DNA of 64,000 nucleotides, from positions 2,294,001-2,358,000 of the forward strand of contig NZ_CP137080.1 of the NCBI RefSeq assembly GCF_036324365.1. The letters are read 5' to 3'. This stretch comes from Microbacterium limosum (GTDB lineage: Bacteria; Actinomycetota; Actinomycetes; Actinomycetales; Microbacteriaceae). A program made the position numbers and the translations under genes. The notes beneath the pieces were generated by a model. The model did not search any database. It saw only the letters and a program-made list of their open reading frames with translations, and was not told the origin of the DNA. Each line of letters starts with the position of its first letter. Within the stretch, counting starts at the first letter, position 1. This document shows positions 49,973 through 59,044 of the stretch, piece by piece.

Positions 49973-51546
49973 GAGACTATGCGCGGATCTTCCGCCGTTC
50001 GTGGCTGCTGATCGTCGTCTTCGCGATCGTGGGCACGCTCGCGGCCTGGGCGGTGACCGCAACGACGACGCCTCGCTACTCGGCGACGAGCGCGGCGTTC
50101 GTCTCCAGTGACGCGGGCGGCACGCTCAACGAGCTCACGCAGGGCAACGCGTTCACGCAGCAGCGGGTGAACACGTACGCGAAGCTGATCACCGAGCCGA
50201 TCGTCACGGAACCGGTCATCGAGGACTTCGGCCTCGACGTCTCGCCCGGAGCGTTCGCGGGCGACGTGACGGTGTCGATCCCCGTGCAGACGACGATGCT
50301 CGAGGTCACCGTGTCGGGCGAGTCGCCCGCGATCGCCGCGAGCGTCGCGAATGCGCTCATCACGAGCCTCGCCACCACGGTCGAGCAGATCGAGACCACC
50401 GCCGTCAGCAGCACGCAGGTGATGCTGGATGCCGCGGGCAATCCCGTCCTCGACGCCGCCGGCAACCCGGTGCCCTCCGAGCCCGTGCCTCCCGTGCAGA
50501 TCACGCAGGTCCGCTTCGCGGAGACTCCCTCGACGCCCGTCAGCCCGAACCTCGCGCTGAACCTGGCCATCGGCCTGGCCGCCGGTCTCGCGCTCGGGGT
50601 GCTCGCTGCGATCCTCCGCGACCTGATCGACACACGACTGCGCACGCTCGACGATGTCGAAGCGGTCACGACCGCGCCGATCGTGGGAGCCATCCCGCAG
50701 GCGCCGCGGAGCAGGTCCGGCAACATCCTCGCGGAGGATGACCCGGGCAGCCCGACGGCCGAATCGTTCCGCATTCTCCGCACGAACCTCCAGTTCCTCG
50801 ATGTCGACGGGCCCGCGACCTTCGTCGTGACCTCGCCCTCCAGCGGAGAGGGCAAGTCGACCGTCACCACGAACCTCGCCGCGTCGATCGCGGCGACCGG
50901 GGTGCGCGTGCTCGTCGTCGAGGCCGACCTGCGCCGTCCGCAGGTGCACAACTACTTCGGGGTCGAGGGCGGCGCGGGCCTGACCGACATCCTCATCGGC
51001 CGTGCCGAGCTCGCGGACGTCGTCCAGCCGTGGCGGTCGCCGAACCTCCACATCCTGGCGGCGGGGCGCATCCCGCCTAACCCCAGCGAGTTGCTGGGGT
51101 CTCACCAGATGCGCGAGCTCATGACGCAACTGCAGGAGCGGTACGACGTCGTGCTCTACGACACGCCGCCCGTGCTCCCGGTGCCCGACGCCGCGATCCT
51201 CTCCCGCACCGTCGGGGGCGTGCTTCTCGTCACGTCGATCGATCACACGCGCCGGGACGAGGTCAGAAGCGCGGTCACCGCGCTCGAGAAGGTCAACGCG
51301 CGGATCTCCGGGGTGGTGGCGAACCGCCTCCCCGGCCGGGGCACGACGTCCTACCTGGCCGAGGCCTATCACTCGAGCAGCACTCCTCAGCGCGAGCCTG
51401 CGGTGGAGAGCGAGGACAGCCTGTCCGACTTCGAACAGTTCTTGCGCGCCCCGGGGGGCGGGGCGCCGCTTGATCTCGACAGCCGGAAGAGCACGTTCGC
51501 GCGAAGCGGCAGACGTTCGCACCGGGGGCACGAGACGTCGCCGTAA
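49963..51546 (+). CDS. Wzz-type chain-length regulator fused to a BY-kinase (polysaccharide tyrosine autokinase)
   Basis: A 527-residue membrane protein. Residues 12-34 are the first membrane helix, followed by a Wzz-like extracellular domain, a second helix near 190-215, then a BY-kinase: Walker A SGEGKSTVTTNLA (~290-302), A' VLVVEADLRRP and Walker B VVLYDTPPVLP. It controls export and length of the polymer. An eight-residue direct repeat LDAAGNPV sits before helix 2. The last ~80 residues contain only two Tyr (SYLAEAY) instead of the usual Tyr-rich tail. GTG 49963 is chosen; the codon lies in a GGGG-loop hairpin. Confidence 0.9.
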   Translation: MGTRDYARIFRRSWLLIVVFAIVGTLAAWAVTATTTPRYSATSAAFVSSDAGGTLNELTQGNAFTQQRVNTYAKLITEPIVTEPVIEDFGLDVSPGAFAGDVTVSIPVQTTMLEVTVSGESPAIAASVANALITSLATTVEQIETTAVSSTQVMLDAAGNPVLDAAGNPVPSEPVPPVQITQVRFAETPSTPVSPNLALNLAIGLAAGLALGVLAAILRDLIDTRLRTLDDVEAVTTAPIVGAIPQAPRSRSGNILAEDDPGSPTAESFRILRTNLQFLDVDGPATFVVTSPSSGEGKSTVTTNLAASIAATGVRVLVVEADLRRPQVHNYFGVEGGAGLTDILIGRAELADVVQPWRSPNLHILAAGRIPPNPSELLGSHQMRELMTQLQERYDVVLYDTPPVLPVPDAAILSRTVGGVLLVTSIDHTRRDEVRSAVTALEKVNARISGVVANRLPGRGTTSYLAEAYHSSSTPQREPAVESEDSLSDFEQFLRAPGGGAPLDLDSRKSTFARSGRRSHRGHETSP

Positions 51547-51570
51547 CACGACCGCTGCGCTGACCGCATA

Positions 51571-51598
51571 GCTGGGGAATCGATCGCTGGGGAAGATC
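51571..51598 (+). promoter_or_regulatory. Double GCTGGGGAA motif before the initiating transferase
   Basis: GCTGGGGAA occurs at 51571-51579 and again at 51586-51594. The second sits in GATC-GCUGGGGAA-GATC, whose stem abuts ATG 51599. Both contain the exact complement (CUGGGGA) of loop UCCCCAG. No GGAGG is present. Confidence 0.5.
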
Positions 51599-53077
51599 AT
51601 GGTCACGGAATCGCTGTCGCACTCGATCGTGCGCGCACCGGCAGCTCTGGATTGGCTGTCGCTGTATCGACGCACCCTCTGGGTGTCGGATGCTCTCGTC
51701 ATCGCGGGGGTGATGTTCGCCACCCAGTACGTGTGGTTCAGCCTCACCGGAGAACCCGTGTCACGGCCCGTCGATGACATCGGGCCCGTCACCTACACGT
51801 GGCTGTCGACCGCCCTCATCCTCGGGTGGCTCGTCGCGCTGGCGATCTCCGGTTCCTACAGCGACCGGGTCGTCGGGATCGGCACGGCCGAGTACCGCAA
51901 GGTGATGGCCTCCGCGATCTATCTCTTCGCGATCCTCGCCGTCGTGTCCTATCTCACCTCCACTCCGATATCCCGGGGGTACCTGCTTCTCGCGTGTCCC
52001 GCCGGCACCGCGCTCCTGCTGCTCACGCGGGCGCTCTGGCGCCGTCGCCTGTGGGCGGCCCGGCGCGCGGGCGACGCGATGTCGCGGGTCCTCGTCATCG
52101 GCGACGACCAGGAGAGCGCGCGCATCATCGCGGAGCTGGGACGGATGCCGGAGGCCGGCTATCGCGTCGTGGGTGTGAGCGGACCCGGCACGCGGTCGGA
52201 CTTCTCCTCCGCCGGCGTGGACGTTCCCTTCCTCGGACCGGTGCGGGACATCGACCGCATGCTGGAGGTCACGGGCGCCGACACCGTGCTGGTCGCGAGC
52301 GACGCCGCGCTCTCGGCGCAGAGCGTCAAGCAGATCAGCTGGCAGCTCGAGGCGGGGCGGCAGCACCTCATCATGGTGCCGAGCCTCACCGATGTCGGGG
52401 GCCCTCGGATGCACCTGCGTCCGGTCGCCGGGTTCCCCCTCGTCCACGTGGAGACCCCACGGTACTCGGGGCGTCAGCGCTTCGTGAAGCGATCCTTCGA
52501 CGTCGTCGGCTCGGGGGCGCTGCTTCTCGTGCTCGCACCGTTGTTCGGCGTGCTCGCGCTCCTCGTGCGTCTCTCGAGCCGCGGTCCCGTCTTCTACCGG
52601 CAGGAGCGCATCGGGCAGGAGGGCGTGCCCTTCCGCATGATCAAGTTCCGCTCGATGATCCCGGACGCCGACGACATGCTCCAGCGCCTCCTGGCCGAAC
52701 AGGGCAAGGCGGGGCAGCCCCTCTTCAAGCTCGAGAACGATCCCCGGATCACGCCGATCGGACGGATCCTCCGCAAGTACTCGCTCGATGAGTTCCCGCA
52801 GCTGATCAACGTCTTCCTCGGAGACATGAGCCTGGTGGGGCCGCGCCCCCAGCGCAAGGAAGAGGTGGCGTTCTACGACTCGGCCGCCGAGCGGCGCCTC
52901 ATCGTCAAACCGGGGATGAGCGGGCTCTGGCAGGTCAGCGGCCGCTCGGCGCTCTCCTGGGACGAGGCCCTGCGCCTCGACCTCTACTACGTCGAGAACT
53001 GGACCCTACTGGGGGATGTCAGCATCCTGTTCCGCACCTTCAAGGCCGTGTTCGCTCCGGGCGACACCGCCCACTGA
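51599..53077 (+). CDS. Undecaprenyl-phosphate sugar-phosphate transferase (initiating polyprenyl transferase)
   Basis: A 492-residue protein: about five N-terminal membrane helices, a Rossmann-like CoA-binding-type domain (RVLVIGDDQESARIIAEL) and a C-terminal bacterial sugar-transferase domain (KRSFDVVGSGALLLVLAPLF, GPVFYRQERIGQ, FRMIKFRSM, LDEFPQLINVFLGDMSLVGPRP). It links the first sugar-phosphate to the lipid carrier and so starts repeat-unit synthesis. It lies 52 bases after the kinase gene and is probably co-transcribed. Confidence 0.93.
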   Translation: MVTESLSHSIVRAPAALDWLSLYRRTLWVSDALVIAGVMFATQYVWFSLTGEPVSRPVDDIGPVTYTWLSTALILGWLVALAISGSYSDRVVGIGTAEYRKVMASAIYLFAILAVVSYLTSTPISRGYLLLACPAGTALLLLTRALWRRRLWAARRAGDAMSRVLVIGDDQESARIIAELGRMPEAGYRVVGVSGPGTRSDFSSAGVDVPFLGPVRDIDRMLEVTGADTVLVASDAALSAQSVKQISWQLEAGRQHLIMVPSLTDVGGPRMHLRPVAGFPLVHVETPRYSGRQRFVKRSFDVVGSGALLLVLAPLFGVLALLVRLSSRGPVFYRQERIGQEGVPFRMIKFRSMIPDADDMLQRLLAEQGKAGQPLFKLENDPRITPIGRILRKYSLDEFPQLINVFLGDMSLVGPRPQRKEEVAFYDSAAERRLIVKPGMSGLWQVSGRSALSWDEALRLDLYYVENWTLLGDVSILFRTFKAVFAPGDTAH

Positions 53078-53112
53078 CACCGACCGCCTCGATAACCGAA
53101 CATCACAAACAA

Positions 53113-53136
53113 GGTCGTCGCCTGGGGGCTCCGACC
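53113..53136 (+). promoter_or_regulatory. GGGG hairpin in the leader of the cytidylyltransferase gene
   Basis: GGTCG/CGACC (53113-53117/53132-53136) enclose GCC-UGGG-GGC. It lies 25 bases before the start; a separate AGAGAGGA ribosome site is present, so this leader differs from the others. Confidence 0.4.
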
Positions 53137-53160
53137 ACCTTCAGAGAGGAACACGTCGTC

Positions 53161-53982
53161 ATGTCCGACGTCAGCACCGTCGTGCCTGAAAAGGCCGACA
53201 TCCCCGTCGTCATCCTGTGCGGGGGCATGGGAACACGCATCCGGGAAGCCAGCGAGAAGCTGCCCAAGCCGCTCATCGAGATCGGCGGCAAGCCGATCCT
53301 GTGGCACATCATGAAGATCTACGCCGCGAACGGATTCCGCCGATTCGTCCTCCCCCTCGGGTACAAGGGCGACCAGATCCGCGACTTCTTCCTCACCTAC
53401 GGCGATCAGGGGCGCGACGTCACCGTCAACCTCGCCAGCGGAGGGTCGCCGCAGTGGTACGGCGAGGCCCAGACCGAGGACTGGGAGGTCACGCTCGTCG
53501 AGACCGGCATCGAGACCGGCACGGGAGCGCGCATCAAGCGCGTGGCCCGATACCTCGACCAGCCCTACTTCCTGCAGACATACGGCGACGGCATCGGCAA
53601 CGTCGACATCGGCGCCCTCTACGCCCAGCACGTCGCGAGCGGGCTCGTCTCGACGGTCACGGGCGTGCACCCGACGAGCCGCTTCGGCGAGATGCACGTC
53701 TCGGGCGAGCGCGTGACGGAGTTCAACGAGAAGCCGACCATGGCGGACGGCTGGGTCTCCGGCGGCTTCTTCGCGCACAAGCGGGAGATGGTCGACCGAT
53801 ACCTCGACGAGGACCCGGATCTGCTCCTGGAGAAGAAGCCGCTGCAGCAGCTCGCAGCCGACGGCAACCTGGGTGTCTTCACGCACGAGGGCTTCTGGAT
53901 GGGCATGGACACGTACCGCGACTGGACCGAGCTCAACGGGCTCTGGGACTCCGGCGACGCGGCCTGGAAGGTGTGGGGCTGA
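53161..53982 (+). CDS. rfbF: Glucose-1-phosphate cytidylyltransferase
   Basis: A 273-residue nucleotidyltransferase with VVILCGGMGTRIREASEKLPKPLIEIGGKPILWH, then YLDQPYFLQTYGDGIGN and GVFTHEGFWMGMDTYRDW, the RfbF/DdhA pattern. It makes CDP-glucose for deoxy- or branched-sugar synthesis. It opens a four-gene operon with an SDR, an epimerase and an oxidoreductase. Confidence 0.9.
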   Translation: MSDVSTVVPEKADIPVVILCGGMGTRIREASEKLPKPLIEIGGKPILWHIMKIYAANGFRRFVLPLGYKGDQIRDFFLTYGDQGRDVTVNLASGGSPQWYGEAQTEDWEVTLVETGIETGTGARIKRVARYLDQPYFLQTYGDGIGNVDIGALYAQHVASGLVSTVTGVHPTSRFGEMHVSGERVTEFNEKPTMADGWVSGGFFAHKREMVDRYLDEDPDLLLEKKPLQQLAADGNLGVFTHEGFWMGMDTYRDWTELNGLWDSGDAAWKVWG

Positions 53983-53984
53983 GC

Positions 53985-55010
53985 ATGAAGGTACTCGTCA
54001 CGGGAACCGAGGGTTACCTCGGCTCCGTCCTCGCCCCCGAGCTGCTGCGCGACGGCCATGAGATCCGCGCCGTCGACACCGGCTTCTACAAGGCGGGGTG
54101 GCTCTACAACGGCGTGGACTCCACGCCGGAGACGCTGGCCAAGGACATCCGCCACGTCGAGCCGGCCGATCTGGAGGGCATCGACGCGATCGTCCACATG
54201 GCGGAGCTCTCGAACGACCCGCTCGGGCAGTTCAACCCCGGCCTGACGAAGTCCATCAACCACGAGGGATCGGTGCGCCTGGCCCGCCTGGCGAAGGATG
54301 CCGGGGTGTCCCGGTTCATCTACATGTCCTCGTGCAGCGTGTACGGCGTTGCGGACGGAGTCGTGGACGAGTCCTCCCCGGTCGACCCGCAGACGATCTA
54401 CGCCGAGTGCAAGGCGATGGTGGAACGCGACGTGCTTCCGATGGCCGACGACGGTTTCTCGCCGACCTTCCTGCGCAACGCGACGGCGTTCGGCGCCTCC
54501 CCGCGCATGCGCTTCGACATCGTCCTCAACAACCTCGCGGGGCTCGCGTGGACGACGAAGCAGATCGCGATGACGAGCGACGGCACGCCGTGGCGTCCCC
54601 TCGTCCATGCGCTCGACATCGCCAAAGCGATCCGCATGACGCTGCAGGCGCCCCTCGACAGCGTGCGCGGTGAGATCTTCAACGTGGGGTCCGAGGAGCA
54701 GAACTACCAGGTGCGCGAGATCGCCGAGGTGATCGGCGAGGTGTTCCCGGGCTGCGACGTCTCCTTCGGTGAGGCGGGGGGCGACAACCGCAGCTACAAG
54801 GTCAACTTCGACCACATCCGCGAGGTGCTGCCCGGGTACGAGTGCGACTGGAACGCGCGCCGCGGCGCCGAGCAGCTGCTCGCCGTGTTCTCGTCGATCG
54901 ATCTCGACGAGGCATCCTTCTCGGGCCGCGGCTTCACGCGCCTCAAGCAATTGGAGTACCTGATCCGCACGGGTCAGGTCGACGACGAGCTCTTCTGGAG
55001 GAAGCCGTGA
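53985..55010 (+). CDS. NAD-dependent epimerase/dehydratase (nucleotide-sugar SDR)
   Basis: A 341-residue extended SDR (MKVLVTGTEGYLGSVLAPELL; Tyr-x3-Lys in IYAECKAMVE; SSCSVYG). It could dehydrate, epimerise or reduce the CDP-sugar made by the preceding enzyme. It is shorter than typical CDP-glucose 4,6-dehydratases and its start differs, so I do not call it RfbG. Two bases separate it from rfbF; its stop overlaps the next GTG. Confidence 0.85.
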   Translation: MKVLVTGTEGYLGSVLAPELLRDGHEIRAVDTGFYKAGWLYNGVDSTPETLAKDIRHVEPADLEGIDAIVHMAELSNDPLGQFNPGLTKSINHEGSVRLARLAKDAGVSRFIYMSSCSVYGVADGVVDESSPVDPQTIYAECKAMVERDVLPMADDGFSPTFLRNATAFGASPRMRFDIVLNNLAGLAWTTKQIAMTSDGTPWRPLVHALDIAKAIRMTLQAPLDSVRGEIFNVGSEEQNYQVREIAEVIGEVFPGCDVSFGEAGGDNRSYKVNFDHIREVLPGYECDWNARRGAEQLLAVFSSIDLDEASFSGRGFTRLKQLEYLIRTGQVDDELFWRKP

Positions 55011-55579
55011 TCTTCCGCACCACCCCGATCGCGGGGGTCGCGATCATCGACCTCGAGGAGCACAGCGACGACCGCGGCTTCTTCGCGCGCTCGTTCGATC
55101 GAGCCGAGTTCGAGGCGGCGGGCCTGGACCCGCACATCGAACAGGCGAACATCTCATACAACCACCGCGCGGGGACGCTGCGGGGGATGCACTTCCAGAT
55201 CGCTCCGAGCCCGGAGACGAAGCTGATCCGCTGCACGCGCGGAGCGATCGTCGACACGATCGTCGACATGCGGTGGGACTCCCCCACGCGCCTGCAGCAC
55301 GTGTCGGTGGAGCTTTCGGCAGACAACCGCCGCGCCCTGTACGTGCCCGCGTACTTCGCTCACGGGTACCAGACCCTCGTCGACGACACGGAGGTCACCT
55401 ACATGGTCTCGGGCGGCTACGCCCCGACGGCGGAGCGGGGACTGCGGCACGACGACCCCGCGCTGGGGCTGACCTGGCCGCTGCCCGTCGCGGACATCTC
55501 GGCGAAGGACGCCTCCTGGCCGCTCCTGTCGGAGTGGACGGACGAGCAGCTGGCCGCCGTGACGGGAGGGAGGCCGTGA
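55007..55579 (+). CDS. dTDP-4-dehydrorhamnose 3,5-epimerase-like cupin
   Basis: A 190-residue RmlC-like protein: DDRGFFARSFDRAEFE, NISYNHRAGTLRGMHFQ (active-site His), VDTIVDMRWDSPT and YVPAYFAHGYQTL. The His-Asp pair and substrate Lys/Arg region are in place. GTG start in GTGA overlap with the SDR stop. In this operon it probably acts on a CDP-keto-sugar rather than dTDP-rhamnose precursors, since no rmlA/B/D is present. Confidence 0.85.
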   Translation: MIFRTTPIAGVAIIDLEEHSDDRGFFARSFDRAEFEAAGLDPHIEQANISYNHRAGTLRGMHFQIAPSPETKLIRCTRGAIVDTIVDMRWDSPTRLQHVSVELSADNRRALYVPAYFAHGYQTLVDDTEVTYMVSGGYAPTAERGLRHDDPALGLTWPLPVADISAKDASWPLLSEWTDEQLAAVTGGRP

Positions 55580-56880
55580 TCCTCATCGACCGCGCGCTGG
55601 CTCAGCGCGAATCTGACGGAAACCCGATCGGCGTCGCGCTCGTGGGCGCCGGTTTCATGGGGCGGGGCCTGATCAATCAGATCGTCAACAGCGTTCCGGG
55701 GATGCAGATCTCGGTCGTCGTGAACCGCACCCTGGAGAAGGCCGAACGCGCCTTGCGGGACGCCGGGATCACCGACGTGCGCGTCGTGACCGACGCCGCG
55801 GGTGTGGATGCCGCGGTCGCCGCCGGCGCTGTGGCGATCACGACGGATCACCGGGCAGCGTGCAGCGCGGAATCCGTCGACGCCCTCGTAGAGGCGACGG
55901 GAGCCGTCGAGTACGGCTGCCACGTGGTGGTCGACGCGATCGCGGCGCGCAAGGACATCGTGCTCATGAACGCCGAGGTCGACGGAACCGTGGGCCCTAT
56001 CCTCAGCAGGCGGGCCAAGGCCGCCGGGGTCGTGCTCACGGGGTGCGACGGCGACCAGCCGGGCGTCCAGATGAACCTCGTCCGCTTCGTCCGCGGCATC
56101 GGGCTGACCCCGCTCGTCTGCGGCAACATCAAGGGCCTCCAGGACGAGTACCGCACCCCGGCCACGCAGGCGGCGTTCGCCGCGAAGTGGGGTCAGGACC
56201 CGTACATGGTCACGAGCTTCGCCGACGGCACGAAGGTGTCGTTCGAGCAGGCGATCGTCGCCAATGCCACCGGAATGAGCGTCGAGCGTCGCGGCATGCG
56301 CGGCGCCGATCACTCCGGTCACGTCGACGAGCTCACGGGCGCGTACGACGTGGAGGAGCTCGAGCGGCAGGGCGGCGTCGTCGACTATGTCGTGGGCGCG
56401 CAGCCCGGGCCCGGCGTCTTCGTGCTCGCGACGCACGACGACCCGAAGCAGCGTCACTACCTGAACCTGTACAAGCTCGGCGAAGGTCCGCTCTACAGCT
56501 TCTACACGCCCTATCACCTCTGCCACTTCGAAGTGCCGAACACCGTCGCCCGCGCGGTCGAGTTCCGCGACGCGGCGCTCGAGCCGCTCGGTGCGCCGAC
56601 CGTGGAGGTCGTGACCGTCGCCAAGACGGATCTGCCGGCCGGCACGGTCCTCGACGGCCTCGGCGGCTTCCACACCTACGGCGTCGCCGAGCGGGCCGAC
56701 ACCACGGCGGCACAGGAGCTGCTGCCGATCGGGGTCGCCGAGGGATGCCGCACGCTGCGCGATATCGCGAAGGACGAGGTGCTCACCTACGCCGACGTCG
56801 AGCTGCCCGAGGGCCGCCTCGTCGACGCTCTCCGCGCGGAACAGGCGGCAGAGCTGCCCGCCGCTCTCCAGCGGGCCTGA
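55576..56880 (+). CDS. NAD(P)-dependent oxidoreductase with C-terminal SAF-like domain
   Basis: A 434-residue protein with an N-terminal homoserine-dehydrogenase-like Rossmann domain (IGVALVGAGFMGRGLINQI), a middle catalytic part and a SAF-like C-terminus (VAKTDLPAGTVLDGLGGFHTYG). Related proteins occur in polysaccharide loci but their reaction is not settled; an oxidoreductase step on the CDP-sugar is likely. GTG 55576 overlaps the epimerase stop by four bases, completing the coupled set. Confidence 0.78.
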   Translation: MILIDRALAQRESDGNPIGVALVGAGFMGRGLINQIVNSVPGMQISVVVNRTLEKAERALRDAGITDVRVVTDAAGVDAAVAAGAVAITTDHRAACSAESVDALVEATGAVEYGCHVVVDAIAARKDIVLMNAEVDGTVGPILSRRAKAAGVVLTGCDGDQPGVQMNLVRFVRGIGLTPLVCGNIKGLQDEYRTPATQAAFAAKWGQDPYMVTSFADGTKVSFEQAIVANATGMSVERRGMRGADHSGHVDELTGAYDVEELERQGGVVDYVVGAQPGPGVFVLATHDDPKQRHYLNLYKLGEGPLYSFYTPYHLCHFEVPNTVARAVEFRDAALEPLGAPTVEVVTVAKTDLPAGTVLDGLGGFHTYGVAERADTTAAQELLPIGVAEGCRTLRDIAKDEVLTYADVELPEGRLVDALRAEQAAELPAALQRA

Positions 56881-56883
56881 CCA

Positions 56884-56932
56884 CCCCGGCGGGCGGGATC
56901 TTGGGGACCGAAAGGTGTCCCGCCCGCCGGGG
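56884..56932. terminator. Bidirectional terminator with UUGGGGAC in its loop
   Basis: A perfect 15-bp GC stem (56884-56898/56918-56932) holds a 19-base loop. It is placed between the oxidoreductase (+) and merR-like (-) stops. The loop contains TTGGGGAC (56901-56908), the complement of loop GUCCCCAA. Confidence 0.75.
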
Positions 56933-56947
56933 AGACCCCCTCGCGCG

Positions 56948-57316
56948 TCATCGCGCGTCGAGCTGGGCGAGGAAGTCGTCCGCCATCGATGCCTGTTCGC
57001 GCAGACGATCGCGCCGACGCTGCGCTTCCGCGCGGATCTCGTCGAGCTCGGCGCGCTTCGCCGCATCGTGCGGGTCGGCCGTGAGGGCGTCGACGACGCG
57101 GAGGACCGCACCCATCTCCTCGAGCGTGTAGCCGAGCGGCTTCATACGGCGGATAACGAGCAAACGGGCGAGGTCCTGCTCCGTGTAGAGCCGGAAGCCG
57201 CCCTCGGTGCGCGCGGACGGTTTGAGAAGCCCCACCTCGTCGTAGTGGCGGATGGTACGCAGCGACATCTCGGCACGCTCGGCGAGCTCGCCGATCTGCA
57301 TCACCTCGTCGGACAC
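56948..57316 (-). CDS. MerR-family transcriptional regulator
   Basis: A 122-residue regulator: winged HTH MQIGELAERAEMSLRTIRHYDEVGLLKPSARTEGGFRLYTEQDLARL and a C-terminal coiled coil (AAKRAELDEIRAEAQRRRDRLREQ) without the metal-binding Cys of MerR/CueR. I chose GTG 57316 because GGAGGA precedes it by six bases. It is divergent from the sulfate permease gene and probably controls the shared 176-bp region. Confidence 0.87.
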   Translation of the reverse strand: MSDEVMQIGELAERAEMSLRTIRHYDEVGLLKPSARTEGGFRLYTEQDLARLLVIRRMKPLGYTLEEMGAVLRVVDALTADPHDAAKRAELDEIRAEAQRRRDRLREQASMADDFLAQLDAR

Positions 57317-57492
57317 GAGTCCTCCTCCGCCGCCGATCGCGGCAAATCTCACGTTTGGGTAGAGTTGTCCCGGGGCGCGCTCTTCGCGCCCCGATCCCTC
57401 ATTCTCCTCCGTCGCATCGTTGCGACCGGTCGGCGCGCGCATCCGCGCCAAACCTCGCGAACCTCTTCCGCCCGCACGTCCCAGGAGCGCAC

Positions 57493-59016
57493 ATGACAGC
57501 CCTCACCCCCGCACGCGAGAACGCATCCCGCTATCGCATCGAGCCGACGGTGATGCAGGCGCTGCGCACCCCGCGCCTGCTGACCCGCGAGGTGCTGGCC
57601 GGTCTCGTGGTCGCGCTCGCCCTCATCCCCGAGGCGATCGCCTTCTCGATCATCGCCGGCGTCGATCCTCAAGTGGGCCTGTTCTCCTCCTTCGTCATGG
57701 CCGTTGCGATCGCCTTCGTCGGCGGCAGGCCCGCGATGATCACCGCCGCCACCGGGGCGATCGCCCTGGTCATCGCCCCCGTCGCACGCGAATACGGCAT
57801 GGACTACCTCATCGCGACCGTGCTGCTGGGCGGCCTCCTGCAGATCGTGCTCGCCCTGTTGGGCGTCGCGAAGCTCATGCGCTTCATCCCCCGATCCGTC
57901 ATGGTCGGCTTCGTCAACGCGCTCGCGATCCTCATCTTCACGTCGCAGCTTCCGCAGCTGATCGGCGTGCCATGGCTCGTCTATCCGCTGGTCGCCGCCG
58001 GGCTGCTGATCATGATCGTCATGCCGCGGCTGACGAAGGTCGTTCCCGCGCCTCTCGTCGCCATCGTCCTGGTCACCGCCGCCGTCGTGGTCTTCGCCTT
58101 CCAGGTGCCCGACGTCGGGGGCCAGGGCGAGCTGCCGCGCAGCCTCCCCGAGCTGTTCATCCCGCAGGTGCCCCTCACGCTCGAGACGCTGCAGATCATC
58201 GCACCCTATGCGCTGGGTTTCGCCGTCGTCGGCCTCATCGAGTCCCTCCTGACGGCGAAGCTCGTCGACGACATCACCGACACGCACTCGCGCAAGACCC
58301 GCGAGGCGTGGGGTCAGGGCGTCGCGAACGTTCTCTCGGGCGCGTTCGGCGGCATGGGCGGTTGCGCGATGATCGGCCAGACCATGATCAACGTCAAGGC
58401 CTCGGGCGCGCGCACGCGCATCTCCACCTTCCTCGCGGGCGTCTTCCTGCTCATCCTGGTGGTCGCGCTGGGCGACGTCGTCGCGATCATCCCCATGGCC
58501 GCCCTCGTCGCCGTCATGATCATGGTGTCGGTGGCGACCTTCGACTGGCACAGCATCCACCCCGCGACCCTCAGGCGGATGCCGCTGAGCGAGACCGCCG
58601 TCATGGTCATCACCGTCGTGGCGACGGTGATGACGCACAACCTCGCCATCGGCGTCATCCTCGGCGCGCTGACCGCCATGGTGCTCTTCGCCCGCCGGGT
58701 CGCCCACTTCGTCACCGTGACGCGGACGATCGCGGAGGACGAGGGCGTCCCCACCGCCTACTACGCCGTCGACGGCGAGCTCTTCTTCGCCTCCAGCAAC
58801 GACCTCACGACGCAGTTCGACTACGCAGGCGACCCCGACCGGATCGTCATCGACATGTCACGCTCGCACGTCTGGGACGCCTCCACCGTCGCCGCGCTCG
58901 ACGCCATCGTGAACAAGTACGAGCGCCACGGCAAGCGGGTCGTCATCGAGGGCATGAACGAGACCGCCTCCGCCTTCCACGGGCGCCTCTCCGGCGGCCT
59001 CGGCGCCGGGCACTGA
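57493..59016 (+). CDS. SulP/SLC26-family anion transporter with STAS domain
   Basis: A 507-residue protein: N-terminal EVLAGLVVALALIPEAIAFSIIAGVDPQVGLFSSF is the SulP signature, about 11-12 membrane helices follow, and residues ~410-500 form a cytoplasmic STAS domain (DGELFFASSNDLTTQF, IDMSRSHVWDASTVAALDAI). Substrates of this family are sulfate, bicarbonate or other anions. AGGAG precedes ATG 57493. Divergent from merR. Confidence 0.9.
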   Translation: MTALTPARENASRYRIEPTVMQALRTPRLLTREVLAGLVVALALIPEAIAFSIIAGVDPQVGLFSSFVMAVAIAFVGGRPAMITAATGAIALVIAPVAREYGMDYLIATVLLGGLLQIVLALLGVAKLMRFIPRSVMVGFVNALAILIFTSQLPQLIGVPWLVYPLVAAGLLIMIVMPRLTKVVPAPLVAIVLVTAAVVVFAFQVPDVGGQGELPRSLPELFIPQVPLTLETLQIIAPYALGFAVVGLIESLLTAKLVDDITDTHSRKTREAWGQGVANVLSGAFGGMGGCAMIGQTMINVKASGARTRISTFLAGVFLLILVVALGDVVAIIPMAALVAVMIMVSVATFDWHSIHPATLRRMPLSETAVMVITVVATVMTHNLAIGVILGALTAMVLFARRVAHFVTVTRTIAEDEGVPTAYYAVDGELFFASSNDLTTQFDYAGDPDRIVIDMSRSHVWDASTVAALDAIVNKYERHGKRVVIEGMNETASAFHGRLSGGLGAGH

Positions 59017-59044
59017 CGGCGGGAACCGGCGCAGTGCCACCGGC

